The notes beneath the pieces were generated by a model. It had not been told where the DNA came from and made no database searches. It worked only from the letters and a program-made list of their open reading frames with translations. Positions 44,764 through 55,713 of a stretch of 64,000 nt of DNA are shown piece after piece. The stretch is from assembly GCA_963695155.1 (NCBI GenBank), contig CAVOGD010000007.1:62001-126000 (forward strand), in the 5' to 3' direction. Every line of letters begins with the position of its first letter. Within the stretch, counting starts at the first letter, position 1. Both the position numbers and the translations under genes were made by a program. This stretch comes from SG8-30 sp963695155 (GTDB taxonomy: Bacteria; Pseudomonadota; Gammaproteobacteria; Steroidobacterales; Steroidobacteraceae).

Positions 44764-45081
44764 TCACGGCGCCGCCGGCGGATCCTGCTCCCGCGCCCGC
44801 TGCTGCGGCCGGCGCCGCAGGCGGGTGCGCCAGGCGAGCGCATAGGCGATCAGGCTCGGCAGCACGAAGGTGGCCACCACCAGCAGGCTGACGAGGTCGC
44901 GGCGGCCCCTGAGCCCGCCCCGGGCGGTCACGTAGATCAGCACGATGGTGGCGACCGCGGCCAGGATGGCGCCGATCTTGAGCGCGCCCAGCGCGCGTTC
45001 CGCCGGCGTGGCCTGCGAATCGTCGATGGTGACGGTGGGCCAGCCGTAGCCGGGGCCGCGGAAGGGATCGGGGTCGGTCAT
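44764..45081 (-). CDS. Small two-helix membrane protein, function unknown
   Basis: 105 residues: MTDPDPFRGPGYGWPTVTID, then two hydrophobic helices (IGAILAAVATIVLIYVTA and LVSLLVVATFVLPSLIAYAL) joined by a basic GGLRGRRD loop, and a basic C-terminus rich in Arg and Pro. Topology suggests both ends in the cytoplasm. It lies between the tRNA-Lys operon terminator and the tRNA-Leu promoter. Codon use matches the neighbouring housekeeping genes, which supports a real gene, but no family was recognised. Confidence 0.6.
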   Translation of the reverse strand: MTDPDPFRGPGYGWPTVTIDDSQATPAERALGALKIGAILAAVATIVLIYVTARGGLRGRRDLVSLLVVATFVLPSLIAYALAWRTRLRRRPQQRAREQDPPAAP

Positions 45082-45126
45082 CGTGCCGCCAGTCTGCCAC
45101 AGCCGCGCCCGGTGGACCGCACAGGA

Positions 45127-45154
45127 AGGCCCCGCGGCTTACGCCGCGGGGCCT
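45127..45154 (-). terminator. Rho-independent-like terminator of the tRNA-Pro-Arg-His-Lys operon
   Basis: Perfect hairpin: GGCCCCGCGGC (45128-45138), loop TTAC, GCCGCGGGGCC (45143-45153), with an added A-T pair. It lies six bases after tRNA-Lys. The following minus-strand bases (TTCCTGT) are only moderately T-rich. Confidence 0.75.
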
Positions 45155-45159
45155 GGGGT

Positions 45160-45235
45160 TGGTGGGCCATGTAGGACTCGAACCTACAACCTACGGATTA
45201 AGAGTCCGGAGCTCTACCAATTGAGCTAATGGCCC
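45160..45235 (-). tRNA. tRNA-Lys (CTT)
   Basis: 76 bases including CCA. Acceptor GGGCCAT/ATGGCCC, D-arm GCTCAATTGGTAGAGC, anticodon arm CCGGACTCTTAATCCG with anticodon CTT, T-arm GTAGGTTCGAGTCCTAC. Last gene of the four-tRNA operon. Confidence 0.96.
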
Positions 45236-45248
45236 ATGATCCAAAAAA

Positions 45249-45325
45249 TGGGGCGAGCGATGGGACTCGAACCCACGACGGCCGGAATCACAATCCGGGG
45301 CTCTACCAGCTGAGCTACGCCCGCC
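45249..45325 (-). tRNA. tRNA-His (GTG)
   Basis: 77 bases including CCA and the extra 5' G(-1) that pairs with discriminator C73, a tRNA-His hallmark. Acceptor GCGGGCG/CGCTCGC, anticodon arm with GGATTGTGATTCC (GTG), T-arm GTGGGTTCGAGTCCCAT. Confidence 0.96.
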
Positions 45326-45357
45326 ATCGTCAACAACACCTGCCTGCGCCCCTGATC

Positions 45358-45434
45358 TGGCGCGCCCGGCAGGACTCGAACCTGCAACCGCCGGCTTAGA
45401 AGGCCGGTGCTCTATCCGGTTGAGCTACGGGCGC
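45358..45434 (-). tRNA. tRNA-Arg (TCT)
   Basis: 77 bases including CCA. Acceptor GCGCCCG/CGGGCGC, D-arm GCTCAACCGGATAGAGC, anticodon arm CCGGCCTTCTAAGCCGG with anticodon TCT (reads AGA/AGG), T-arm GCAGGTTCGAGTCCTGC. Confidence 0.96.
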
Positions 45435-45466
45435 TCGTTGTCGGCCCGTGGCGCCGCCGGATCCGT

Positions 45467-45543
45467 TGGTCGGGGCAGAGGGATTTGAACCCCCGACCCT
45501 CTGCTCCCAAAGCAGATGCGCTACCAGACTGCGCCATGCCCCG
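45467..45543 (-). tRNA. tRNA-Pro (TGG)
   Basis: 77 bases including CCA. Acceptor CGGGGCA/TGCCCCG, D-arm GCGCAGTCTGGTAGCGC, anticodon arm TCTGCTTTGGGAGCAGA with anticodon TGG, T-arm GGGGGTTCAAATCCCTC. First gene of the operon. Confidence 0.96.
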
Positions 45544-45595
45544 CCAGTGGACTGTCGGATGCAACCGCGCCGGCCATGCCTGCACGGGGGCGCCG

Positions 45596-45624
45596 AGTTT
45601 ACGTTCGACGCCGCGGTGCGTCAA
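45596..45624 (-). promoter_or_regulatory. Sigma-70-like promoter of the tRNA-Pro-Arg-His-Lys operon
   Basis: -35 TTGACG (45619-45624), 17-base spacer, -10 TAAACT (45596-45601), then a GC-rich discriminator (CGGCGCCCCC) as in stringently controlled stable-RNA promoters. About 50 bases before tRNA-Pro. Confidence 0.75.
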
Positions 45625-45704
45625 TTTTACGCGTCCCGCACATCACGGCCCGGCGCCCCGCCGTGCCACAATGGCGGCTCCTTGGCTCGAACGGCATGGC
45701 GATC

Positions 45705-46574
45705 ATGACGGCGAAAGTGCTGGATGGCCGGGCTTTTGCGGCCCAGATCAAGCGCGAGGTGCGCGCCGCGACCGATGCGCTTGCGGCGCGCGGCCGGCGC
45801 CGGCCCGGCCTCGCCGTGGTGATGGTCGGCGACGACGCCGCCTCGACGGTCTACGTGCGCAACAAGCGGCGCGCCTGCGAGGAAGCCGGCATCGTGCCCC
45901 GCGACCACGACCTGTCGCGGTCCACGACCGAGGGCGCGCTCCTGCAGCTGATCGACCAGCTCAATGCCGACCCGGCCGTGGACGGCATCCTCGTGCAGCT
46001 GCCGCTGCCGGAACACATGCGGCCAGGCGCCGTCATCGAGCGCATCCACCCCGCCAAGGACGTGGACGGCTTCCATCCCTACAACGTGGGGCGGCTCGCG
46101 CAGCGCGTGCCGTTCATCCGCCCCTGCACGCCCTACGGCATCGTGCGGCTGCTGGAACTGGCCGGCATCAATCCCAAGGGCCAGCACGCGGTGGTGGTGG
46201 GCGCCTCCAACATCGTGGGCCGGCCGATGGCCCTGGAGCTGCTGCTGATGGGCTCGACGGTCACCGTCTGCCACCGCTTCACGCGCAACCTCGACTCGCA
46301 CGTGCGGATGGCCGACATCCTGGTCTCGGCGGTCGGCAAGCCCGGGGTGGTGCGCGCCGAGTGGATCCGCGAGGGCGCCGTGGTGATCGACGTGGGCATC
46401 AACCGCCTGCCCGACGGCCACCTGACCGGCGACATCGATTTCGAGGCGGCGGCGCAGCGCGCCGCCTGGATCACCCCGGTGCCGGGCGGCGTGGGCCCCA
46501 TGACCGTGGCGGCGCTCATGAAGAACACGCTGGAATCGGCGCTGAAGAGGATCGAGGAGCAGGCGGGAGGATAG
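45705..46574 (+). CDS. folD: Methylenetetrahydrofolate dehydrogenase/cyclohydrolase
   Basis: 289 residues. Bifunctional enzyme linking 5,10-methylene-THF to 10-formyl-THF in one-carbon metabolism. ATG 45705 (MTAKVLDGRAFAAQIKREV) aligns with family starts; an ATG nine bases earlier is possible. Signature regions: VYVRNKRRACEEAGI (Tyr-x3-Lys), DPAVDGILVQLPLPEHM, PAKDVDGFHPYNVGRL, PCTPYGIVRLLE, VVVGASNIVGRPMALELLL and PVPGGVGPMTVAALMKNT. Convergent with cysS; repeat D lies between them. Confidence 0.96.
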   Translation: MTAKVLDGRAFAAQIKREVRAATDALAARGRRRPGLAVVMVGDDAASTVYVRNKRRACEEAGIVPRDHDLSRSTTEGALLQLIDQLNADPAVDGILVQLPLPEHMRPGAVIERIHPAKDVDGFHPYNVGRLAQRVPFIRPCTPYGIVRLLELAGINPKGQHAVVVGASNIVGRPMALELLLMGSTVTVCHRFTRNLDSHVRMADILVSAVGKPGVVRAEWIREGAVVIDVGINRLPDGHLTGDIDFEAAAQRAAWITPVPGGVGPMTVAALMKNTLESALKRIEEQAGG

Positions 46575-46580
46575 TGAAGA

Positions 46581-46657
46581 GAGTGACTAGTGACTAGTGA
46601 TTAGTGATTGGTCAGAAGTGATCGGGAAAAGTGTTCTTACCAATCACCGATCACCAG

Positions 46658-46665
<8 letters not shown>
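46581..46665. repeat. TGATCGGTGA-family inverted repeat, copy D
   Basis: Left arm GAGTGACTAGTGACTAGTGA with further units, spacer with GGGAAAAGTGTTCTTACC, right arm CAATCACCGATCACCAGTCA. It fills the gap between convergent folD and cysS. The cysS stop codon (46658-46660) is inside the right arm, as rnhA's is in copy B. It may act as a bidirectional terminator. Confidence 0.75.
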
Positions 46666-48063
<1,398 letters not shown>

Positions 48064-48067
<4 letters not shown>

Positions 48068-49479
48068 GCCGGTCCCCGGGCCTGTGCGGCGAGCCGCGCG
48101 CGCAACCTCTCCGCCGGCAGCGCGCGCACCAGCGGCGCGAGTTCCGGGCCGTCGGCGCGGCCGGTCAGCGCGATGCGCAGCGGCATGTACAGCGCCTTGC
48201 CCTTGCGCCCGGTACGGCGCTTGACCTCGCGCGCCAGCGCCGGCAGGTCGGCCCCGGCCGTTTCCAGCGCGGCCAGCGCCGCCGCGAAGAACGCGGGACC
48301 CGCCTCGGCCAGGGTGGCGGCATCGGCGCCCGACGGCGGCGGCAACTCGCCGTACAGCACCTCCACCCAGGGTCTCGCATCGTCGGGAAACACCACGTTG
48401 TGGCTGACCAGCTCGGCCAGCGCCCGGCGGCGGTCCGGCCCCAGGTCGGCGGGCAGCGCCGGCCGCATCCACGCTTCGAGGCCGGCCGCGTCGAGGCGCT
48501 TGACGGTCTCGCGCTGCCAGTAGGCCAGCTGCGCCTCGTCGTAATGCGCCGGCGCCCGCCCCAGCCGCCCGGCGTCGAAATGCGCCGCCAGCGTGGCCGG
48601 GTCCAGCCAGCCGTCGGGCGCACCCGTATGCCCCAGCCGCAGCAGGTAATTGCAAAGCGCCCCCGGCAGGAAGCCCCGTTCCCGCAGCTGCGCCACGGCC
48701 GTACTGCCGGTGCGCTTCGACAGCGGTACGCCGTCGGCCGCCAGCAGCAGCGGCTGGTGCCCGTAGGCCGGCGGCCCGAACCCCAGCGTGCGCAGCAGCA
48801 TGAGCTGGCGCGGCGTGTTGGCCAGGTGGTCCTCGCCACGCAGCACGTGGGTGACGCCCATCAGCGCGTCGTCCAGCGCGTTGCAGAAGAAGAACACCGC
48901 CGCGCCGTCGGCGCGCCGCACCACGAAGTCGCCGATGTCGGCGGCCGCGAAGGACTGCGGGCCGCGCACCAGGTCGTCGAAGGCGATGGTCTCCCCGGCC
49001 GGCACGCGGAAGCGCAGCGCCGGGCGCCGCCCGGCCGCCTCGTGCCGCGCCCGCTCGGCGGCCGTCAGCTCGCGGCAGGTGCCGGCGTAACGGGGGGGCT
49101 GGCCGGCGGCGACCTGGGTGCGGCGCGACACCTCGAGTTCCGCCGGCGAGCAGTAGCAAGGGTAGGTCGCGCCGGTCTCTGCGAGGCGTTCGTAATGGGC
49201 CTCGTACAGCGCGCCGCGTCGCGACTGCCGGTACGGCCCGCGTTCGTCCTCCCGGTCCGGCCCCGCGTCCCAGCCGATGCCCAGCCAGCGCAGGTCCGCC
49301 AGCAGCGAGTCGAGGAACTCCCCGCGGCTGCGCTCCAGGTCGGTGTCCTCGATGCGCAGCAGGAAGCGCCCTCCCGCGGCGCGCGCCAGCAGCCAGTTGA
49401 ACAGCGCGGTGCGCGCGTTGCCCAGGTGCATGTCGCCGGTCGGGCTCGGCGCGAAGCGGGTGACGAAGGGGCGGGACAT
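48064..49479 (-). CDS. gltX: Glutamyl-tRNA synthetase
   Basis: 471 residues from ATG 49479 (MSRPFVTRFAPSPTGDMHLG), chosen because family proteins start here. HIGH-type motif PSPTGDMHLGNARTALFNW; zinc-site region YPCYCSPAELE with a later Cys in YAGTCRELT; KMSKS-type motif VPLSKRTGSTAVAQL. It charges tRNA-Glu. The length equals E. coli GltX. Operon with cysS. Confidence 0.96.
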
Positions 49480-49571
49480 GGGGTCCAGAGTGTACGGGAT
49501 TGGGCGGCGCTGCTCACGCGCCGGCATGCGGTAGACTTGCCGGGTCCCGTGCAACGCGACGCGGTGCCCCG

Positions 49572-50207
49572 ATGCAACGACTGACACTCTGCCTTGCCCT
49601 GCTGCTTGCGGTCCCGGCCGCCGCCCTGGCGCAGACCTCGGCCTCGCTGAACCCGCGAGTCCGGTTCGAGACCACCGACGGGGCCTTCACGCTCGAGCTG
49701 GACGCGGCGCGCGCGCCGCTGACGGCGGAGAACTTCCTGCGCTACGTGCGCGACGGCCACTACGACGGGCTGGTCGTGCACCGGGTCGTGGCCAACTTCG
49801 TCGTGCAGGGGGGCGGTTACGACCGGGACTACGCCGAGCGGCCCACGCGCGGTCCCATCCCCAACGAGTCCGGCAACGGCCTCATGAACAGGCGCGGCAC
49901 GGTCGGCATGGCGCGCGAAGACAGCCCGCATTCGGCGACCTCGCAGTTCTACGTCAACCTGGTCGACAACCTGGGCCTCAGTCCGCTGCCGAGCCGCTGG
50001 GGCTACGCGGTATTCGGCAGGGTGGTCGAGGGCATGGAGGTGCTGGACCGCATCGGGCACGTGCCCACCGGCGCACGCGGACCGTTCCCGTCCGACGTGC
50101 CGCTGCAGCAGATCGTCTTCACCCGCGTGTTCGCCGAGGGCGAAGGCGCGGCCGCTGCAGCGGATCCCCCGCCTGAACCCGCGCCGCCCCCAGACCCCGA
50201 GCCGTGA
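49572..50207 (+). CDS. Periplasmic cyclophilin-type peptidyl-prolyl isomerase
   Basis: 211 residues with a signal peptide (LTLCLALLLAVPAAALAQ). Cyclophilin core: RFETTDGAFTLELDAARAP, NFLRYVRDGHYDGLVVHRVV, NFVVQGGGYDRDY, GTVGMAREDSPHSATSQFYV and YAVFGRVVEGMEVLDRIGHV. The C-terminal tail is Pro-rich. It is secreted, so closer to PpiA in location than to cytoplasmic PpiB. The stop overlaps the lpxH GTG (GTGA). Divergent from gltX. Confidence 0.92.
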   Translation: MQRLTLCLALLLAVPAAALAQTSASLNPRVRFETTDGAFTLELDAARAPLTAENFLRYVRDGHYDGLVVHRVVANFVVQGGGYDRDYAERPTRGPIPNESGNGLMNRRGTVGMAREDSPHSATSQFYVNLVDNLGLSPLPSRWGYAVFGRVVEGMEVLDRIGHVPTGARGPFPSDVPLQQIVFTRVFAEGEGAAAAADPPPEPAPPPDPEP

Positions 50208-50944
50208 CAAGGCTGTTCGCGTCTGACCTGCACCTCGATGCGGCGCGGCCGCAGACGACCGCGCAGTTCCTGGACCTGCTGGCGGGCCCCGCCCGCGATG
50301 CCGGTGCCCTGTACCTGCTGGGCGACCTCTTCGAGGTGTGGCTGGGCGACGACGCGCCCGGTCCGCTGGGGCAGCAGGTGGCCGCGGCGCTGCGCGCCCT
50401 CGCGCGGCAGGGCACGGCCGTGTTCGTGATGCAGGGCAACCGCGACGTCCTGCTGGGGGAGACCTTCTGCGCGCAGGCCGACGCGACCTTCCTGCCCGAC
50501 CCGACGCTCATCACGTTGGACGGCCGCAAGCTGCTGCTCACGCACGGCGACGCGCTGTGCACGGACGACGGCTCCTACCAGCGGCTGCGCGCGCTGCTGC
50601 GCGATCCGCCGGTGCAGGCGCGCCTGCTGGCCCTGTCGCCCGACAGCCGCCGCGCCCTCGCCGAGCAGGCGCGCGCCGGCAGCCGCGACCACCTCGCACG
50701 GGCCGGGGAGTACATCACCGACGTCAACCAGCAGGCAGTGGTGCACGCCATGCAGGCCGCGGGCGTGGACCTGCTGCTGCACGGCCACACCCACCGGCCG
50801 GCGATACACCGCTTCGAGCTGGACGGCCGGCCGCACACGCGGATCGTGCTCGGCGACTGGTCCCGCGGCGCCAGCGTGCTGACCTGGGACGACGACGGCT
50901 ACGAACTGACCGCCGGCGGGGAACGGCTGGCGGGCGCCGCCTAG
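50204..50944 (+). CDS. lpxH: UDP-2,3-diacylglucosamine diphosphatase LpxH
   Basis: 246-residue calcineurin-like metallophosphoesterase of lipid A synthesis; cleaves UDP-2,3-diacylglucosamine to lipid X at the membrane surface. Metal motifs: FASDLHLDAARPQTTAQFLD (D-x-H), YLLGDLFEVWLGDDAP (GDxxE), MQGNRDVLLGE (GNRD), LLTHGDALCTDD (HGD), LLLHGHTHRPAIHRFE (GHxH). Its TAG stop overlaps the stop of the convergent kinase gene at a shared CTAG. Confidence 0.95.
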   Translation: MTRLFASDLHLDAARPQTTAQFLDLLAGPARDAGALYLLGDLFEVWLGDDAPGPLGQQVAAALRALARQGTAVFVMQGNRDVLLGETFCAQADATFLPDPTLITLDGRKLLLTHGDALCTDDGSYQRLRALLRDPPVQARLLALSPDSRRALAEQARAGSRDHLARAGEYITDVNQQAVVHAMQAAGVDLLLHGHTHRPAIHRFELDGRPHTRIVLGDWSRGASVLTWDDDGYELTAGGERLAGAA

Positions 50945-52209
50945 AACCCCGCCGTCAGCCGCTCCGCTTCGTCCTTCTCCATTTCCCGCAGCACGTCGAG
51001 CAGCTTGTCGGCCGACGCGTAGCGGCGCGCGGGGATCTTCTCGATGCAGCGGTGCACGATCGGCTCGAAGCGCTTCAGCTCGGCGGCCAGCTCCGGCAGC
51101 GGCGCATTGGCCTGCATGAAGATCACCTTCATGGGCGTGCCGGCCACATAGGGCTTCCGCCGCATCAGCATCTCGAACAGGATGATGCCCAGGCTGTACA
51201 GGTCGCTGCGGGCGTCGAGTTCGCGGCCGTGGCCCTGCTCCGGGCTCATGTAGTACGGCGTGCCGAAGATCTGGCCGACGCTGGTGATGTCGGCGCTCAG
51301 GTCCCGCTGCTTGGACATGCCGAAGTCGATGAGCACCGGCGAGCCGTCCTCGCGCAACATGATGTTGCCCGGCTTGAGGTCACGGTGCAGCACGCCGGCG
51401 TCGTGCAGGACCTTCAGCGCCTCGGTCATCTGGCGCGCGATCGTGATGGCCTCGAGCGGCGTCAGGCCCTGCCGGATGCGCTCGCGCAGGTCGTCGGCCG
51501 GGAAGTACTCCATCGCAATGTAGGCGTGGTCGTCGCCGGCCCCCACGTCGAAGATGCGCACGATGTTGGGGTGGCGCAGGGTCGAGGCGATCTCGTACTC
51601 GCGCAGGAACCTGTCGAAGTTGTCGATCGCCGCGCCGCCGGGGTCGGGCACCTGCTTGAGCACCTTCAGCACGACCGGCTGGCCGATCTTGATGCTGTCC
51701 GCCAGGTACACGGTGGACACGGTCGTCTCGGCCAGTTTCTTCACGAAGCGGTGGCCGCGGATGACCAGGTCGCCGAAGCGGCAGGCCTGGTCGGACTCGT
51801 CGGTGCCGCCGATCGGCTCCTGCGCGCGGTGACAGGCCAGCTGGGCATCGCGCAGCGTCGCGATCAGCCTGGCGTGGTCGATCTTGGCCTTCGGCAGGCA
51901 GGCGAAGGCGCCCGCCGCGCGCGCCTGCTCGACGGCCTCCTCGCGGTCGCTCGTCAGCAGGTACACGATCGGCGGGAAGCCGGGCCGGCGCCGCAGGTCC
52001 TTCAGCCAGGTCAGTCCGGTGCCCGCGCCGGGTTCCTCGTCCAGCAGCACGACGTCGTAACCCGCGGCCTGGAAATCGGGCGGCAACCTGCCTTGCGCCG
52101 CGGGGTCGTACTCGGCCACGGCCGGTTCATCGAACCCGGTCGCGACGTGCAACGCCAGCAAGCGCCGGAAGTCCGCCTGATCGTCGATGACGAGCACCCG
52201 GAGGGTCAT
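50941..52209 (-). CDS. Receiver-domain / Ser-Thr protein kinase fusion
   Basis: 422 residues. Residues 1-130 form a response-regulator receiver: VLVIDDQADFRRLLALHV (acidic pair), phospho-acceptor Asp in YDVVLLDEEPGAGTG, Thr/Ser in VYLLTSDREE, Lys in FACLPKAKID. Residues 150-410 form a Hanks-type kinase: Lys in VVLKVLKQV, catalytic loop VLHRDLKPGNIML, DFG in VLIDFGMSKQRD, and SPEQ in place of APE (GTPYYMSPEQGHGRE). The nucleotide loop, HRFVKKLAETTVSTVYLAD, lacks all the usual glycines. No C-terminal sensor or membrane segment is seen. It probably couples a two-component phospho-signal to Ser/Thr phosphorylation; the partner is unknown. Confidence 0.9.
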   Translation of the reverse strand: MTLRVLVIDDQADFRRLLALHVATGFDEPAVAEYDPAAQGRLPPDFQAAGYDVVLLDEEPGAGTGLTWLKDLRRRPGFPPIVYLLTSDREEAVEQARAAGAFACLPKAKIDHARLIATLRDAQLACHRAQEPIGGTDESDQACRFGDLVIRGHRFVKKLAETTVSTVYLADSIKIGQPVVLKVLKQVPDPGGAAIDNFDRFLREYEIASTLRHPNIVRIFDVGAGDDHAYIAMEYFPADDLRERIRQGLTPLEAITIARQMTEALKVLHDAGVLHRDLKPGNIMLREDGSPVLIDFGMSKQRDLSADITSVGQIFGTPYYMSPEQGHGRELDARSDLYSLGIILFEMLMRRKPYVAGTPMKVIFMQANAPLPELAAELKRFEPIVHRCIEKIPARRYASADKLLDVLREMEKDEAERLTAGF

Positions 52210-52224
52210 GTGGGCATCCTGGCC

Positions 52225-53478
52225 TCAACCCGCGGCAGGCAGACTTTGCAGCAGTTCGCCCCGCAAGGCAATCAGCAGGTCGCCCACATTGGTTCCGGTC
52301 GGCCCGCTGTGCACGAGGTCGCCGCTGGCCTCGAGGAACCGGCCGCTGTCGGCGGCCGCCAGGCACCGCTCGGCCTCCTGGCCGCCATCGCGGCCGCGCC
52401 GCAGCGTGCCGCCGTCCACGATCGCTCCCGCATCATCGGTGTTGCCGTCCGTGCCGTCGGTGCCGCAGGCCAGCAGCATCGTGCGGCGGTCGCCGTCGAG
52501 ATGCTGCGCCGCACACAGCGCGAGGTGCTGGTTGCGCCCGCCGCGACCCGGCCGCGGCGGCAGGCGCACGGTCGTCTCGCCGCCCATCACCTGCACGCCG
52601 TCCCCGCCCTGCTGCGCGGCGCGGCACACGGCCGCCGCCGCCGCCGTCGCATCGCCCTCGATCCGCGCCGCATGCACCGTCACGGGCCAGCCGGCCGCGG
52701 TCGCCCTGGCCCGCACCGCCTGCAGGGCCTCCTCCAGGTTGCCCACGCAGCGCAGCGGCACATTTGGGCGTCCCGCCGGGGGCGGTGGCGCGCGGGCCAG
52801 CAGGGGCGGCAGCCACTCCGGCAGCCGTGGCGGCAACGGCACGGCCGGCGCCGCCGCCAGCAGCCCGGAACCGACCACCGCGGGGTCGTCGCCCGGCACG
52901 TCGGAAATGAAGTATCCCTCGGTACGGCATCGTTGCAGCGCCCCCAGCAGCCGGCCGCCCTTCAGACACGACAGGCTGCGGCGCAGGGCATTCAGCGAGG
53001 CGATGTCCAGACCGCCCGCCGACGCCCAGTCGTTGAACTCGCGCAGCGCCGCCAGCGACACGCCGGCCGGCAGCACCTCGAGCAGGCTGGACGCGCCGCC
53101 CGACACGAGCAACAGCACGCGCTGCCCCGCCGGGGCCTCGCGCGCCATGGCCAGGGCCGCCGCGCCCGCTTCGAGGCTGCCCTGGTCCGGCAGCGGATGG
53201 CCGCCGGTCAGGCACTGCACGCCCGCGCGGCCACGCAGCTCCCGGTCGAAGTGGCCCGCGCGCGAGACCACGAGCGCGCGGCTCACGGCCGGCCCCAGCA
53301 CGTCGAGCGCGCCCAGCGTCATGGCGCCCGCGGCCTTGCCGGCGGCGAGCACCCAGACGTCGTCGTCCCCACGGCCCGCCAGCGCCTCGCGCATGCGGCG
53401 GCGGCCGTTCACCGCTGCCAGCGCGGCATCGAACAGCTCCAGCAGGAAGGTGCGGCGTGGCTCGACGGCGGGCGGCAC
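52225..53478 (-). CDS. Glycerate 2-kinase (GckA/TtuD, MOFRL family)
   Basis: 417 residues from GTG 53478, 22 bases after the purF stop. N-terminal domain has VWVLAAGKAAGAMTLGALDV and LTGGHPLPDQGSLEAGAAAL; LLLVSGGASSLLEVLPAGVS is the SGGGSA-like loop. C-terminal MOFRL domain has GGETTVRLPPRPGRGGRNQH, LLACGTDGTDGNTDDAGAIV and VHSGPTGTNVGDLLIAL. It phosphorylates D-glycerate to 2-phosphoglycerate, feeding glycolysis from glyoxylate or serine-type catabolism. Confidence 0.92.
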   Translation of the reverse strand: MPPAVEPRRTFLLELFDAALAAVNGRRRMREALAGRGDDDVWVLAAGKAAGAMTLGALDVLGPAVSRALVVSRAGHFDRELRGRAGVQCLTGGHPLPDQGSLEAGAAALAMAREAPAGQRVLLLVSGGASSLLEVLPAGVSLAALREFNDWASAGGLDIASLNALRRSLSCLKGGRLLGALQRCRTEGYFISDVPGDDPAVVGSGLLAAAPAVPLPPRLPEWLPPLLARAPPPPAGRPNVPLRCVGNLEEALQAVRARATAAGWPVTVHAARIEGDATAAAAAVCRAAQQGGDGVQVMGGETTVRLPPRPGRGGRNQHLALCAAQHLDGDRRTMLLACGTDGTDGNTDDAGAIVDGGTLRRGRDGGQEAERCLAAADSGRFLEASGDLVHSGPTGTNVGDLLIALRGELLQSLPAAG

Positions 53479-53500
53479 GCGGTGCGTCCGGCGGCCTGGA

Positions 53501-55009
<1,509 letters not shown>

Positions 55010-55140
55010 GGGCCTAGCAATCCCCCGCACGGATCCGCTTCGCGCAGCGGCGGGGCGGTTCGGAAACGGTGCCCATTGCTCGTCACTCCTCAGCCGGCAA
55101 CGGCGTGCATCAGGAACGCCGCGACGCCGTCAGCGCCGCG

Positions 55141-55653
55141 CTAGCCACGTACTGCCCTGGCGGCATCCTCCAGCAGCGGCTCGAATTCCGGCTCGGCATA
55201 GTGCTCGAGCCAGTTGGCCGCGTGTTCCGCGTACGGCATCAGGCGCGATCCCGTCCACCATGGCTCCTGCTCGAGGTCCAGCCCGCGGCCGATCATGACG
55301 AACACGCCGATCACGACCAGCGCGCGCATCGCGCCGAACAGCAGGCCCAGCAGGCGGTCGGTGACCGCGAGGCCGGCCGCCCGCCGCACCAGGTAGCTGA
55401 CCAGCGCGCCGATCGCGGCGCCCAGCAGCACCAGTCCGACCAGCAGCAGGATGCGCGCGACCCACTCGCGCAGCCCGGGTGTCGCCAGCACGCCGCCCAG
55501 GTAGGGAGTCAGCACGTAGGCGTAGTGCCAGGCCACCCACAGTCCCACCAGCCATGACACCAGCGACACGGCCTCGCGGACGAAGCCGCGCAGCGCGCCC
55601 ACCAGCACCGAGGCGAGCATCGCCAGCATGAAGACGTAGTCGATGCCGCTCAT
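55141..55653 (-). CDS. cvpA: CvpA family membrane protein
   Basis: 170 residues with four hydrophobic segments (DYVFMLAMLASVLVGALRGF, VSLVSWLVGLWVAWHYAYVL, ARILLLVGLVLLGAAIGALV, LLGLLFGAMRALVVIGVFVM). The GALRGFVREAVSLVSW region and GLLFGAMRALVVIG are the family signatures. It is needed for colicin V production and envelope stress tolerance in E. coli; molecular role unclear. It lies between dedD and purF. Confidence 0.92.
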   Translation of the reverse strand: MSGIDYVFMLAMLASVLVGALRGFVREAVSLVSWLVGLWVAWHYAYVLTPYLGGVLATPGLREWVARILLLVGLVLLGAAIGALVSYLVRRAAGLAVTDRLLGLLFGAMRALVVIGVFVMIGRGLDLEQEPWWTGSRLMPYAEHAANWLEHYAEPEFEPLLEDAARAVRG

Positions 55654-55713
55654 GTGTCGCAGGCTCCCGCGGTGACCCGACGTGATTCTAACCCAGGCCG
55701 TGGCACCGGCCGC

